From contig CAMDGH010000006.1 of the NCBI GenBank assembly GCA_945897755.1, positions 1 through 54,611 of the forward strand: DNA of 54,611 nt, read 5' to 3'. The translations under genes were made by a program, and so were the position numbers. How positions within the stretch are numbered: position 1 is the first letter of the stretch; every line of letters starts with the position of its first letter. The notes beneath the pieces were generated by a model. That model saw only the letters and a list, made by a program, of their open reading frames with translations. It did no database searches and was not told the origin of the DNA. Source of the stretch: Chryseobacterium gleum. GTDB lineage: Bacteria > Bacteroidota > Bacteroidia > Flavobacteriales_D > Crocinitomicaceae. Positions 54,025-54,611 of this stretch are shown here, piece after piece.

Positions 54025-54073
54025 CTATATCATTCTTTATTTTTCAAAAGAAAAAAGTTTTTTTTGAAAAAAG

Positions 54074-54104
54074 TTTGGATAAGTTAATTAAGTGAGTATC
54101 TTTG
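54074..54104 (+). promoter_or_regulatory. rRNA operon promoter
   Basis: TTTG at 54074-54077 and TATCTTTG at 54097-54104 stand 19 bases apart, an exact consensus match. AT-rich sequence with A- and T-tracts lies just upstream, as at strong rRNA promoters. Start would be near 54110. Confidence 0.75.
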
Positions 54105-54175
54105 CACACCGAAACACGAGCGAGTGTTTTAATAATGGTTAATTTAACTTGAATATTAAATTAACAACAAATATA

Positions 54176-54188
54176 AGTTCTTTGAAAT
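54176..54188 (+). promoter_or_regulatory. boxA-like antitermination element in the rRNA leader
   Basis: AGTTCTTTGAAAT resembles boxA (TGCTCTTTAACA) and lies about 69 bases before the 16S gene, the usual place for an antitermination signal. Confidence 0.45.
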
Positions 54189-54256
54189 TATTAGGAAATA
54201 AGGAAATGGCGTAAGAATAAACAGATAGAGCTTTACAACAAAATTCAACGTTTTAT

Positions 54257-54611
<355 letters not shown>

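Larger units (their letters stand above)
53833..54256. other. 424-base rRNA operon promoter and leader region
   Basis: No coding region is seen. It contains two TTTG-N19-TAnnTTTG promoters, a hairpin with T-tract between them and, before the 16S gene, a leader of about 150 bases with a boxA-like AGTTCTTTGAAAT at 54176-54188. A GAAAAAAGTTT direct repeat lies at 54053-54076. Confidence 0.7.

Overview
The window is a chromosomal segment of an AT-rich member of the Bacteroidota, most probably a Flavobacteriales bacterium. The evidence is the 5' end of a 16S rRNA gene at the right edge, promoters of the Bacteroidota type (TTTG, 19 bases, TAnnTTTG) with little sign of Shine-Dalgarno sequences, and lineage-typical genes (DUF4301, DUF4835, FISUMP, a bamD-omega-coaBC-DUF4835-recN run, a GldI-like FKBP lipoprotein). 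The 16S start resembles what I remember of Crocinitomicaceae, but that is a guess. I saw no insertion sequence, phage gene, CRISPR array, tRNA gene or clear foreign island. It is mostly ordinary core genome with a few odd proteins.

Layout. 1-4116: the first codons of a cobalamin adenosyltransferase, a SAM methyltransferase, a nucleotidyltransferase-like DUF4301 protein, a DUF58 protein and an EamA transporter. 4199-8166: two FISUMP secreted proteins, a membrane-anchored MutS-like ATPase and an outer-membrane barrel. 8169-12039: prmC, ligA and a PolB-type exonuclease. 12040-15949: a 525-base leader with an inverted repeat, dapA, an NrnA-like phosphoesterase and two FKBP lipoproteins. 16024-24004: an M23/LysM peptidase, bamD, RNA polymerase omega, coaBC, DUF4835, recN, DUF423, an MBL hydrolase and fabI, closed by a strong terminator. 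24130-28337: lemA, two TPM proteins, a histidine-bearing membrane protein, a Tat component and an exonuclease/GIY-YIG fusion. 28584-32983 (minus): a GT2 synthase with an added periplasmic domain, an rRNA/tRNA m5C methyltransferase and tsaD. 32990-39101: a TamB-like protein and biotin carboxylase. 39098-46360 (minus): a membrane protein, map, sucC, a thioredoxin-fold protein, a catalytically dead M1-peptidase homologue, tcdA and a TatD hydrolase. 46486-53279: four consecutive POT peptide transporters. 53284-54611: a small membrane protein and the promoter region and start of an rRNA operon.

How genes connect. TsaD (t6A synthesis) and TcdA (cyclisation of t6A) belong to one tRNA modification pathway although they lie 12 kb apart. 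BamD and the TamB-like protein both serve the outer envelope. LigA, RecN, the exonuclease/Cho fusion and the MutS-like protein are DNA-maintenance genes. FabI and biotin carboxylase relate to fatty-acid synthesis. The four transporters suggest a peptide-using lifestyle.

The most interesting items are the M1-peptidase homologue with all zinc-site motifs replaced, the first POT transporter with two extra membrane segments and a roughly 105-residue soluble insert, the signal-peptide plus beta-domain fused to a GT2 synthase, the tsaD/tamB pair starting head-to-head from TTG codons 6 bases apart, and promoter boxes running directly into terminator-like hairpins. No wholly new multi-gene system was evident.
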